From positions 1 to 13,133 of the forward strand of contig DATDCV010000618.1 in NCBI GenBank assembly GCA_036524155.1: a stretch of DNA of 13,133 nucleotides. Direction: 5' to 3'. The position numbers and the translations under genes are program-made. Of the stretch, positions 5,909 to 13,133 are shown piece after piece. Origin of the DNA: DATDCV01 sp036524155 (GTDB lineage Bacteria > Verrucomicrobiota > Verrucomicrobiia > Limisphaerales > UBA8199). Numbering within the stretch: position 1 is the first letter of the stretch; every line of letters starts with the position of its first letter. The notes under the pieces were generated by a model. That model made no database searches, was not told the DNA's origin, and was given only the letters and a program-made list of their open reading frames with translations.

Positions 5909-8569
5909 ATGTCCTCCGGTGAGCAGGTTCTCTGGCGCCACGGTCCGGGCAAAACCGGTTGCGGGCTGCGACCCTTGCTTGCCGTCCTGCTCCTCGTGGG
6001 CACAACAGCGGGCTTTCCCGCAGACCTGGCCGCCGCCCGGCAGGATTTCATCGCCGGCCAGTACGAAAAATGTGCGAGTGCGGCGCAACAAGCGCTTCAG
6101 GCTAAACAGGACCCGGAGGAGTGGGGAAGCCTGCTCTGCGACACGCTGCTGACGCTGGGTCGCTACTCGGAAGCCCTGGCCGTTGCCACCAACGCGCTGG
6201 CGAGCGAGCCGCGGAGTATCCGCTTGCGCTGGAGCGCTCGCGAGGCTTTCCTGCGCAACGGCCAAACCATGGCCGCGGCGGGTCTCGTGGCCGACATCGC
6301 CCGGCTCTTTTCCACCCGCAGTTGGATTTACCGCGATCCCAAGGACCTGATCGTCTATGGCCGCGTCGCCCTGCTGGATGGTATGGACCCGAAGCTGGTG
6401 CTGGACCGGCTCTACGACCGGCTCAAGAAATCGAGTCCGAACCTGCGCGAAGTGTACCTGGCCAGCGGCGAGCTGGCGCTCGATAAACACGACTTCGCCC
6501 TCGCCTCGCGGTTGTACCAGGAAGGACTAAAGGGACTGCCCAACGACCCCGACCTGCACTTCGGCCTCGCGCAGGCTTACGCGCCAGGCGACCAGAAATC
6601 GATGCTCGCCTCGCTCGAGAAGGCCCTCGAACTCAACCCCAACCACGTCGGCTCCTTGCTGCTGCTCACCGACCACCGCATCGCGGCGGAGGATTATCCG
6701 GCGGCCAACGACCTGCTCGACCGGGTCGCCAAAGTCAACCCTTGGCACCCGGACGCCTGGGCGTATCGGGCCGTAGTCGCCCATCTGAAAAACGAGCTCG
6801 ATGCCGAATCAGGCGCCCGCGAAACGGCGCTGCGATTTTGGCCGACGAACCCGCGCGTCGATTACCTGGTCGGGAAGAAGCTGTCTGAGAAATACCGTTT
6901 CGCCGTCGGCGCCAGCCATCAAAAGCGTGCGCTGTCCCTGGACCCTGATTACCTGCCTGCCAAAAGCCAACTCGCGCAGGATTTGCTCCGACTGGGCGAG
7001 GAAACCGAAGGCTGGCGGTTGGCCGATGAAGTGCAGCGTGCCGATGCGTATGACGTGGAAGCCAACAACCTGGTCGCGCTGCACGACGTCATCCGCAAAT
7101 TCCAGACCTTAACCAACCAGCATTTCATCCTGCGGATGAACTCGCGGGAGGCCGCGCTCTATGGTTCGCGCGCGCTCGGGTTGCTTGAAGCCGCACGCGC
7201 CCGGCTCTCCGCCAAGTACGGCCTGACGCTGGCGGAGCCGACTCTGGTGGAAATGTTCAACGACCAAAAGGACTTCGCCGTCCGCACTTTCGGCATGCCG
7301 GACAACGACGGTTTCCTGGGAGTTTGTTTTGGTGGCGTAATCACGGCCAACAGCCCGGCCTCGCGGCCCGCTCGCCATTTCAACTGGGAGAGCATGTTGT
7401 GGCATGAGTTCTGCCACGCGGTTACGCTCCAGCTTACCCGCAACAAGATGCCGCGCTGGCTCAGCGAAGGGATCTCTGTCTTCGAAGAGCGCCAGGCCAA
7501 TCCCGCCTGGGGCGAGCAATTGAATCCCCGTTACCGGGAAATGATCCTCGGACAGGACCTGACCCCGATTTCGAAACTCAGCTCGGCATTCCTCGCGCCC
7601 AAGTCCCCGGTCCACCTCCAATTCGCCTATTTCGAATCGTCGTTGGTGGTCCAGTTTCTCGTCGAGAACTTTGGGCAGGCTCAACTCCTCGCGATCTTGC
7701 GAGAGCTTGGTCAGGCGGATGACCTCAACGCACTGCTGGCGAAGCATACGGTCCCCCTGCCGCAGTTGGAGAAGGACTTCGCTTCGTTCGCGCGGAAAAC
7801 CGCGCAACAGATGGCGCCGGGTCTGGACTGGGAGAAACCCGCTGCTAGCGTCTTCCGTGGCCTGGGGCGCGGCCCCGGCGCGGACGACTCCGCTGCCGAC
7901 CCTTTACCGGCTCTGAGCGACGGCTCGTGGACAGCATGGTCCAAATCCCGCCCCACCAACTTTTGGGTGATGACCCGGCAGGCCGAGCGCCTGATGGACC
8001 AGCAGCAATGGGCGGAGGCGAGACCGGTGCTGGAAAAACTGGTCGAGCTTTACCCTGGCGCCACCGGCGGCGATTGCGCGTATCTCAAACTGGCGACGGT
8101 CTGCCGCGCGCTCGGTGAGACCAACACCGAGCGGCAGGTTTTGACCCGGTTCGCCGAGCGGGACGACGAGGCAGTGGATGCCTATTTGCGCCTGATGGAA
8201 CTCGCCAGCGCCACCCGGGATTGGCCGGACGTGATCACCAACGCGCTCCGCTACCTGGCCGTGGACCCGCTCGTGCCATCGCCATATCGCTACCTGGCGC
8301 GCGCGAGCGAAGAGACCGGCCAGGCGCAGCCCGCCATCGAGGCCTGCCGCGCTTTGCTTGAACTCGACCCGGCAAACCCCGCTGAAGTGCACTACCATCT
8401 GGCCAAACTTCTTTTTGCTGAGGGTGACTCGGCCGCGCGACGCCATGTGCTGCAGGCGCTCGAAGAGGCGCCTCGCTATCGTGAGGCGCTACGTTTGCTG
8501 CGGCGGATGCAAACCGGGAACACTAACGCGCTGCCCCAAACCACCGCCGCCGTGGAGGCCCGCCAATGA
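5909..8569 (+). CDS. Exported TPR protein with embedded HEFCH zinc-metallopeptidase domain
   Basis: The 886-residue product starts at ATG 5909; an in-frame TTG at 5867 would add 14 residues. A basic stretch and hydrophobic core at about 20-35 form a signal peptide or anchor. Residues about 40-410 are tetratricopeptide-like helical repeats (for example DLHFGLAQAYAPGDQKSMLASL, ALELNPNH). A central peptidase-MA-like domain carries His499-Glu500-x-x-His503 (MLWHEFCHAVTLQL) and Glu520 in WLSEGISVFEE. That is a gluzincin arrangement with two zinc-binding His, the catalytic Glu and a third ligand Glu. About 650-870 return to TPR-like repeats. The likely role is an envelope protease or scaffold that holds protein partners on its TPR arms; the substrate is unknown. 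It overlaps the next gene by 4 bases (ATGA) and heads the MoxR array. Without the peptidase motif it would be just another TPR protein. Confidence 0.87.
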   Translation: MSSGEQVLWRHGPGKTGCGLRPLLAVLLLVGTTAGFPADLAAARQDFIAGQYEKCASAAQQALQAKQDPEEWGSLLCDTLLTLGRYSEALAVATNALASEPRSIRLRWSAREAFLRNGQTMAAAGLVADIARLFSTRSWIYRDPKDLIVYGRVALLDGMDPKLVLDRLYDRLKKSSPNLREVYLASGELALDKHDFALASRLYQEGLKGLPNDPDLHFGLAQAYAPGDQKSMLASLEKALELNPNHVGSLLLLTDHRIAAEDYPAANDLLDRVAKVNPWHPDAWAYRAVVAHLKNELDAESGARETALRFWPTNPRVDYLVGKKLSEKYRFAVGASHQKRALSLDPDYLPAKSQLAQDLLRLGEETEGWRLADEVQRADAYDVEANNLVALHDVIRKFQTLTNQHFILRMNSREAALYGSRALGLLEAARARLSAKYGLTLAEPTLVEMFNDQKDFAVRTFGMPDNDGFLGVCFGGVITANSPASRPARHFNWESMLWHEFCHAVTLQLTRNKMPRWLSEGISVFEERQANPAWGEQLNPRYREMILGQDLTPISKLSSAFLAPKSPVHLQFAYFESSLVVQFLVENFGQAQLLAILRELGQADDLNALLAKHTVPLPQLEKDFASFARKTAQQMAPGLDWEKPAASVFRGLGRGPGADDSAADPLPALSDGSWTAWSKSRPTNFWVMTRQAERLMDQQQWAEARPVLEKLVELYPGATGGDCAYLKLATVCRALGETNTERQVLTRFAERDDEAVDAYLRLMELASATRDWPDVITNALRYLAVDPLVPSPYRYLARASEETGQAQPAIEACRALLELDPANPAEVHYHLAKLLFAEGDSAARRHVLQALEEAPRYREALRLLRRMQTGNTNALPQTTAAVEARQ
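8554..8558 (+). promoter_or_regulatory. Ribosome binding site inside the upstream gene, for the DUF4159 gene
   Basis: GGAGG lies 7 bases before the ATG at 8566, inside the last codons of the TPR-peptidase gene. It fixes the start and, with the ATGA overlap, implies translational coupling. Confidence 0.65.
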
Positions 8570-9408
8570 AACGCCTCTGCTGCTTTGTGCTGTTCCTGCT
8601 CCTGACCGGCGCTGTTCTGGCGCAATGGCGGTGGGGCGGTTCACGGTACGAGGACGTTAGCAACCCGCGCGAGATCGTCCAGCACGCCGGGGAAACACCA
8701 GCTTGGACTAACACGCCCGGTTTCGAAAAAGACACTTTCACGTTCGTCCGCATCAAGCGGGATCGCTCCCCTTACAGCAGCGGCGGCCCCTGGTGGACCG
8801 ATACGCCCGACAGCGACCTTAACTTATCCTACCGGCTGCAGCAGATGACTGCGCTGAAAGTCAATCCGGACGGTTTGTTCCTGCGACTCACGGATAAGCA
8901 GCTCGCCGATTATCCCTTCATCTACATGGTCGAGCCCGGCAGCCTTTACCTCTCCGAGCGCGAGGTGGATGCCTTGCGCGATTACCTTCTCAACGGCGGG
9001 TTTCTGTGGGTGGATGATTTTTGGGGCGAAGCGGAATGGGAGGGCATGGCGCGCGAACTGCGAAAAGTCTTTCCCACCCGCGAGTTTATCGAGTTGTCCC
9101 TGACCAACCAGCTCTATCATTGCGTATTCAATATCACCTCGAAGGGCCAGGTGCCCAATGTCGAACTCGGCACTCGCAGCCAGTTCGACCCGGAGCATCG
9201 CACCTGGGAGCGGCCCGATGCCAAAGTCGTCCACCACCGCGCCATTCTTGACGACAAGGGCCGCATCATGGTCTTCGCCACCCACAACACCGACAACGGT
9301 GACGGCTGGGAATGGGAAGGTGACAACCTCTTTTTCTTCCGCGAGTTCTCGGAGAAGATCTCCTACCCGCTCGCCATTAACGTCCTGTACTACGTCATGA
9401 CCCACTGA
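8566..9408 (+). CDS. Exported DUF4159 domain protein
   Basis: The 280-residue product has a clear signal peptide (MKRLCCFVLFLLLTGAVLAQ, probable cleavage after Ala19). One DUF4159 domain follows, starting from FTFVRIKRDRSPY. Landmarks are LSYRLQQMTALKVNPDG, YPFIYMVEPGSLYLSE, and LLNGGFLWVDDFWG at about 141-154. The later segment YHCVFNI is followed by an aromatic/acidic tail, NGDGWEWEGDN. DUF4159 has a Rossmann-like fold related to glutamine-amidotransferase-type domains but has no established activity. It is repeatedly found near MoxR, DUF58 and BatA-like genes in Verrucomicrobia and Planctomycetes, where it may serve in the envelope complex built with them. The gene overlaps its upstream neighbour (ATGA) and its stop TGA touches the moxR ATG. 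I see no membrane helix after the signal. Confidence 0.88.
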   Translation: MKRLCCFVLFLLLTGAVLAQWRWGGSRYEDVSNPREIVQHAGETPAWTNTPGFEKDTFTFVRIKRDRSPYSSGGPWWTDTPDSDLNLSYRLQQMTALKVNPDGLFLRLTDKQLADYPFIYMVEPGSLYLSEREVDALRDYLLNGGFLWVDDFWGEAEWEGMARELRKVFPTREFIELSLTNQLYHCVFNITSKGQVPNVELGTRSQFDPEHRTWERPDAKVVHHRAILDDKGRIMVFATHNTDNGDGWEWEGDNLFFFREFSEKISYPLAINVLYYVMTH

Positions 9409-10446
9409 ATGAGCACTCTCACTGAATCTCCCCTGGTCACTCCGGCCGAACTGCGGCAGTCTGAGCACGACATCGTCGAGCGCCTCGCCGGTGGTCGCGC
9501 CAGGATCGAGGCCGAGCTGGCCAAGGTTATCGTCGGCCAGCAGGAGGTCATCGAGGAGATCCTGATCGCGCTTTTTGCCGGCGGTCATGTGCTGATTACC
9601 GGCGCGCCCGGCCTGGCCAAGACACTGCTTGTCAAGTCGATCGCGCGCATTTTTCACCTCAACTTCCAACGCATCCAGTTCACGCCTGACCTGATGCCCG
9701 CCGACATCACCGGGACCGAGATCTTGCAGGACGCGCCTGAAGGCCGGCAGATGGTGTTCGTGCGCGGCGCCATCTTCGCGAACATCATCCTGGCCGACGA
9801 AATCAACCGCACGCCGCCGAAAACCCAGGCCGCGCTCCTCGAAGCCATGCAGGAGCACCAGGTCACTGCCGCCGGCCAGCGGCACATCCTCGAAGAACCC
9901 TTCTTCGTGCTGGCGACCCAAAACCCTATCGAGATGGAGGGAACCTACCCCTTGCCCGAGGCGCAGTTGGACCGGTTCATGTTTAACGTCGTGATGAATT
10001 ACCTGCCGGAGAACGACGAAGTCGCCGTTGTCCTCCGGACAACCTCCACGTTGCCGGAGCCCATCCAGGCGGTGTTCACCGGCCAGGATGTGTTGAGCTT
10101 CCACGATATCGTCCGGAAGGTGCCGGTGGCCGAAGAAATGGCCCGCTACGCGGTGCAACTCGCCGCCACCTCCCGCCCGCACCAGCCCGGCACGCCGGAT
10201 TTTATCAACGAATGGGTGAGCTGGGGCGCGGGCACGCGCGCGGGCCAATTCCTGATCCTCGGCGCTAAAGCACGCGCGCTGCTCCGCGGCCGCGCCCACG
10301 TCGCCGTCGATGATATCAGCACCCTCGCTTATCCCGTGCTGCGCCATCGCGTCCTGCTCAATTACCGGGCGGAGGCCGAAGGCGTGCGCGTGGACGATGT
10401 GACCCGGCGGTTGCTCGATACCGTTAAACCCCCGATTGGCGAATGA
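9409..10446 (+). CDS. MoxR-family AAA+ ATPase
   Basis: MoxR ATPases are cytoplasmic hexameric AAA+ chaperones that work with VWA-domain partners to mature or insert proteins. The 345-residue product has the usual family length. Visible motifs are the N-terminal VGQQEVIEEILIALFAGGHVLI, Walker A GAPGLAKT (65-72), the MoxR signature FTPDLMPADITGTEIL, and Walker B IILADEINR with Asp130-Glu131. These are followed by PPKTQAALLEAMQE and sensor 1 ATQNP (Asn172), then EGTYPLPEAQLDRF with the arginine-finger region, and the lid domain with LGAKARALL. The ATG directly follows the stop of the DUF4159 gene with no gap and no Shine-Dalgarno sequence, so translation is probably coupled. The next gene is DUF58, its usual partner. 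The specific client is unknown; the peptidase and DUF4159 neighbours are candidates by context only. Confidence 0.96.
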   Translation: MSTLTESPLVTPAELRQSEHDIVERLAGGRARIEAELAKVIVGQQEVIEEILIALFAGGHVLITGAPGLAKTLLVKSIARIFHLNFQRIQFTPDLMPADITGTEILQDAPEGRQMVFVRGAIFANIILADEINRTPPKTQAALLEAMQEHQVTAAGQRHILEEPFFVLATQNPIEMEGTYPLPEAQLDRFMFNVVMNYLPENDEVAVVLRTTSTLPEPIQAVFTGQDVLSFHDIVRKVPVAEEMARYAVQLAATSRPHQPGTPDFINEWVSWGAGTRAGQFLILGAKARALLRGRAHVAVDDISTLAYPVLRHRVLLNYRAEAEGVRVDDVTRRLLDTVKPPIGE

Positions 10447-10498
10447 GGATCTCGCTTTTTGCAGGTAGGCCGTGCACTCCGCTGCACGCCGGGCTTCC

Positions 10499-11461
10499 AT
10501 GAACGCGTCAGCTCCAGTCACGGCTCCCCGCTCTGCATCGCTCGTCAGCCCACAGGCGTTGATGAGCATTCGCAACCTCGAGCTGCGCGCACGCGTCGTC
10601 GTCGAAGGTTTCTGGACCGGCATCCACCGCAGCCCCTATCACGGCTTTTCCGTCGAGTTCACCGAATACCGCCAATATGCTCCCGGGGACGACCCGCGGT
10701 ATCTGGACTGGCGTGTGTTTGCCCGCAGTGACCGCTACTTCATCAAGCGCTTCGAGGACGAGACGAACCTGCGCTGCCATATTCTATTAGATAGCAGCCG
10801 TTCCATGACCTTCGGTACCACCGGGTACACCAAAGCCGAATATGCCGCCACACTCGCGGCGACATTGGCCCAGTTCCTCTTTTTGCAGGGCGACGCCGTC
10901 GGCTTGCTCACCTTCGACGAACAAATCCGCGAATACCTCCCGCCACGCCACCGCACCGGCCACCTCCGCAACCTCATGCTCGCGTTGGAAAAACCCGCCG
11001 GCGGCAACTCGACCGATCTTTCCTCCCCCTTGAAACGCGTCGCCGAGGCGGTGCGCAAACGTGGCCTAGTGATCCTGATTTCGGACTTTCTCGCGCCCGT
11101 CGAAAAACTTGAACCCCACCTCGTCACCCTCAACGCCTGCGGCCACGACGTCATTGTGTTCCAACTGCTGGATCCCGCAGAGGCCTCGTTTAACTTTCGC
11201 CACGCGTCGATGTTTCACGATCTCGAGTCCGGCCGCGCGCTGTTCATCGAGCCTGACGCCGCGCGGAAGGAATACCTGCGGAAACTTGAGTCGCACGGCG
11301 CCCGGCTGCGCTCGTCCTGCCAGCGGTTCGGCATCGCCTGCCACCGGCTCGTGACGGACCGCCCGCTCGAATTGGCGCTGTTCGATTTCCTGCGCGCCCG
11401 GATGCAGCTCGGCCGCCGGGTCCTCCGCGTGCATCGCTACCGCACTGGAGGCCGCGCTTGA
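10499..11461 (+). CDS. DUF58 protein with VWA/MIDAS motif
   Basis: DUF58 proteins are the usual partners of MoxR ATPases. The 320-residue product carries the N-terminal helix IRNLELRARVVVEGF, then the DUF58 signature HGFSVEFTEYRQYAPGDDPR with YLDWRVFARSDRY (from residue 68), and KRFEDETN. A VWA-like fold follows with the metal-binding motif Asp98-Ser-Ser100-Arg-Ser102 and a later VILISDF strand. There is no membrane segment, which fits the shorter cytoplasmic type. The start at ATG 10499 is chosen because it keeps the whole conserved N-terminal helix. ATG 10562 would begin just before that helix, and GTG 10472 adds nine residues of doubtful sequence. The gap from moxR is 52 bases and holds no obvious signal. 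The stop overlaps the TTG start of the next gene. Confidence 0.94.
   Translation: MNASAPVTAPRSASLVSPQALMSIRNLELRARVVVEGFWTGIHRSPYHGFSVEFTEYRQYAPGDDPRYLDWRVFARSDRYFIKRFEDETNLRCHILLDSSRSMTFGTTGYTKAEYAATLAATLAQFLFLQGDAVGLLTFDEQIREYLPPRHRTGHLRNLMLALEKPAGGNSTDLSSPLKRVAEAVRKRGLVILISDFLAPVEKLEPHLVTLNACGHDVIVFQLLDPAEASFNFRHASMFHDLESGRALFIEPDAARKEYLRKLESHGARLRSSCQRFGIACHRLVTDRPLELALFDFLRARMQLGRRVLRVHRYRTGGRA
11447..11451 (+). promoter_or_regulatory. Ribosome binding site that decides a TTG start
   Basis: GGAGG ends 6 bases before TTG at 11458, within the last codons of the DUF58 gene. It supports TTG as the initiation codon of the BatA-like gene, since no ATG or GTG occurs at the conserved N-terminus. 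Confidence 0.65.
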
Positions 11462-13133
11462 GTTTTCTAGCGCCATTCTTTCTCGCGGGCGCGCTCGTGG
11501 TCGGGCTGCCGATCATCTTTCACCTTATTCGCCGCTCCACCCGGGAGCGAACCGTGTTCAGCTCGCTGATGTTTCTCCAACCCTCCCCGCCGCGGCTCTC
11601 CCGCCGCAGCCGCCTCGAGCACATTCTCCTCCTTTTGCTGCGGTGCGCGGCGGTGGTCCTGTTGGCGTTAGGCTTCGCGCGGCCGTTCCTCAAGCACGTC
11701 TTTCCCGAAGATCGGGTCGCGGGCCCCGCCAAGAAAACCCTGGTAATGCTCGATACCAGCGCCAGCATGCGACGTCAGGGCCTTTGGACCACCGCGCTAG
11801 ACAAGGTCGGGGCGATCCTCCGCCAGGCTTCTCTGGCCGATCAGGTCGCGCTCTTCACCTTCGACCGGCAACTCAACCCGCTGCTCACTTTCGAGGAATG
11901 GAACGCCTCCTCCGCGAACGACCGCCTGGCCCTCGCGCGTAACCGGCTTGCAGGCGTAACACCTGGCTGGGCGAGCACGCATCTCGACACGGCGTTGATT
12001 CGCGCCGCTGAAATGCTGGCCGAAAGCGAGGGACCCTCCGTTGCCGGCCCTCGCCAGGTTGTCGTAGTCACCGACCTGCAGGAAGGCAGCGACGTCCGCG
12101 CGCTGCAAGGCCACGAGTGGCCCAAGGGTGTCCAGGTAATGGCCGAACGCGTCGACCCTCGCGCTGCCAGCAACGCCGGCATCCAACTCGTCACCGACTC
12201 CACCGACAGCGAGTTTAGTACGGAGGCTGCCGTGCGCGTGCGGGTGAGCAATGCTGCAGATTCCCAGCGCCAGCAGTTCCGGGCCGGCTGGGCCGGGCCC
12301 GACGGCCTGTACGTCACGAAACCCGCGGACGTCTACGTTCCTCCCGGCCAGGCCCGTGTCATTTCCCTGGCCGCGCCGGCCACCAACATTTCCGCCGATC
12401 GCATCGTGCTGACTGGCGACGAAGAACCTTTCGATAACACGGTTTTTGTCGTCCCTCCCGACCGCACCAGGGCCGCAGTCCTTTATTTCGGCGGCGATTC
12501 GCCGACGGACAACCGGGGACCGTTTTTCTTTTTAGCGCGTGCGTTGCAGGAGACACGACGCCAGCAGCTCCGGGTAATTCCGTATCAGGCCTCGGCTTCC
12601 CTCTCCGCCGATGAACTTGACGAGGCGACACTGTTGGTAGTCACCGGCGCCCTCGGCGAACATCAGTCAGCACCTTTGCGCGATGCGGTGACTCGTGGCA
12701 AGACGCTGCTCTTTGCGCCAACAGGTCCCTCAGCCGCACCGACCTTGGATGCGATCCTGGGCCCCGCCCGATCGGGACTGGAGGAAAAGCGGCCCGACAA
12801 CTACGCCATGCTGGGTCAAATCGAGTTTCGACATCCATTGTTTGCGCCGTTTGCTGACGCGCGCTTCAGCGACTTCACCAAAATCCATTTTTGGAGGTAC
12901 CGACGAATCGATGCGACAAAAATCCCGGATGCGCGAATTCTGGCGCAATTCGATACCGGCGACCCGGCAATATTGGAAATCCCGTCCGGGAAAGGCCGCG
13001 TAATCCTGCTTGCGGCCGGTTGGCATCCGGCGGACAGCCAATTGGCGCTCTCGTCCAAGTTTGTCCCGCTGCTCTACGCCCTGCTCGAATACAGCGGCGC
13101 GGCCGCCGCCGCCCCGCAGCAGTATTTTGTCGG
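11458..13133 (+). CDS. BatA-like membrane-anchored VWA protein (3' end beyond the window)
   Basis: At least 558 residues are encoded and the frame is open to the window edge. TTG at 11458 is taken as start: it gives (M)SFLAPFFLAGALVVGLPI, the classic BatA N-terminal helix, followed by IFHLIRRSTRERTVFSSLMF. It also has GGAGG six bases ahead. A second membrane helix lies at about 55-75 (HILLLLLRCAAVVLLAL). A VWA domain follows with the MIDAS motif Asp99-Thr-Ser101-Ala-Ser103-Met, a conserved Thr in GWASTHLDTAL, and VVVVTDLQEG. Further on are a beta-rich domain (about 235-330) and a Rossmann/amidotransferase-like region, as in other large Planctomycete and Verrucomicrobial members. These proteins are held in the inner membrane and are thought to work with MoxR and DUF58. 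The TTGA overlap with the DUF58 gene points to coupled translation. Confidence 0.93.
   Translation, partial: MSFLAPFFLAGALVVGLPIIFHLIRRSTRERTVFSSLMFLQPSPPRLSRRSRLEHILLLLLRCAAVVLLALGFARPFLKHVFPEDRVAGPAKKTLVMLDTSASMRRQGLWTTALDKVGAILRQASLADQVALFTFDRQLNPLLTFEEWNASSANDRLALARNRLAGVTPGWASTHLDTALIRAAEMLAESEGPSVAGPRQVVVVTDLQEGSDVRALQGHEWPKGVQVMAERVDPRAASNAGIQLVTDSTDSEFSTEAAVRVRVSNAADSQRQQFRAGWAGPDGLYVTKPADVYVPPGQARVISLAAPATNISADRIVLTGDEEPFDNTVFVVPPDRTRAAVLYFGGDSPTDNRGPFFFLARALQETRRQQLRVIPYQASASLSADELDEATLLVVTGALGEHQSAPLRDAVTRGKTLLFAPTGPSAAPTLDAILGPARSGLEEKRPDNYAMLGQIEFRHPLFAPFADARFSDFTKIHFWRYRRIDATKIPDARILAQFDTGDPAILEIPSGKGRVILLAAGWHPADSQLALSSKFVPLLYALLEYSGAAAAAPQQYFV

Noticed and set aside
5843..6490. 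A 215-codon open frame on the minus strand
   Set aside because: It is antisense to the start of the TPR-peptidase gene, whose signal peptide and repeats are convincing.
10472..10498. GTG start extending the DUF58 protein by nine residues
   Set aside because: The added residues do not resemble the family, no ribosome binding site precedes it, and the segment contains a small GTGCA/TGCAC inverted repeat. ATG 10499 keeps the full conserved domain.
8824..10623. A 599-codon open frame on the minus strand
   Set aside because: It lies opposite the DUF4159, MoxR and DUF58 genes, whose families are certain. Long antisense frames are expected in GC-rich genes, and its translation is low-complexity with no recognisable domain.
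1..13133. CRISPR array, tRNA, insertion sequence or prophage signals
   Set aside because: No regularly spaced direct repeats, cloverleaf-forming segment, transposase or phage-type protein was found on either strand by reading.

Overview
The window looks like part of a GC-rich chromosome from a Verrucomicrobiota-type bacterium (PVC group). This rests on the style of the ribosomal proteins, the mostly weak Shine-Dalgarno signals, a large anchored hypothetical protein with a pseudopilin-like C-terminal motif, and a MoxR / DUF58 / BatA-like / DUF4159 cluster. The placement is an inference; no marker here is decisive.

Left end, minus strand (1-1405): three genes of the S10 ribosomal protein cluster run rplB (L2), rpsS (S19), rplV (L22, cut by the window edge). 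rplB is the first gene of this block. No rplW or other r-protein gene lies upstream of it, so the usual rplC-rplD-rplW-rplB order is broken here. A candidate promoter and a leader of about 125 nt with small hairpins precede rplB.

Middle (1406-5908): a 650-base stretch holds the rplB promoter, a plus-strand terminator-like hairpin with no obvious gene in front of it, and a possible 69-residue small ORF. A minus-strand gene follows for a membrane-anchored hypothetical protein of about 539 residues. Next is a plus-strand gene for a secreted gamma-glutamyltranspeptidase-family Ntn hydrolase, which keeps the catalytic Thr but lacks several canonical gamma-glutamyl-binding residues. The gaps on either side of this gene contain inverted repeats: a nested palindromic element at 3762-3833 and a perfect 23-bp inverted repeat at 5734-5804.

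Right half, plus strand (5909-13133): a tight five-gene array encodes a secreted TPR protein with an embedded HEFCH zinc-peptidase domain, an exported DUF4159 protein, a MoxR-family AAA+ ATPase, a DUF58 protein with a VWA/MIDAS motif, and a BatA-like membrane-anchored VWA protein that runs off the window. Three of the four junctions overlap or abut. The MoxR ATPase probably acts as a chaperone or remodeller with the two VWA partners at the membrane. The peptidase and DUF4159 proteins would be the envelope-side members. Pairing a TPR-metallopeptidase with a MoxR/VWA module is the most interesting candidate system in the window.

No tRNA, rRNA, CRISPR array, insertion sequence or phage gene was recognised.
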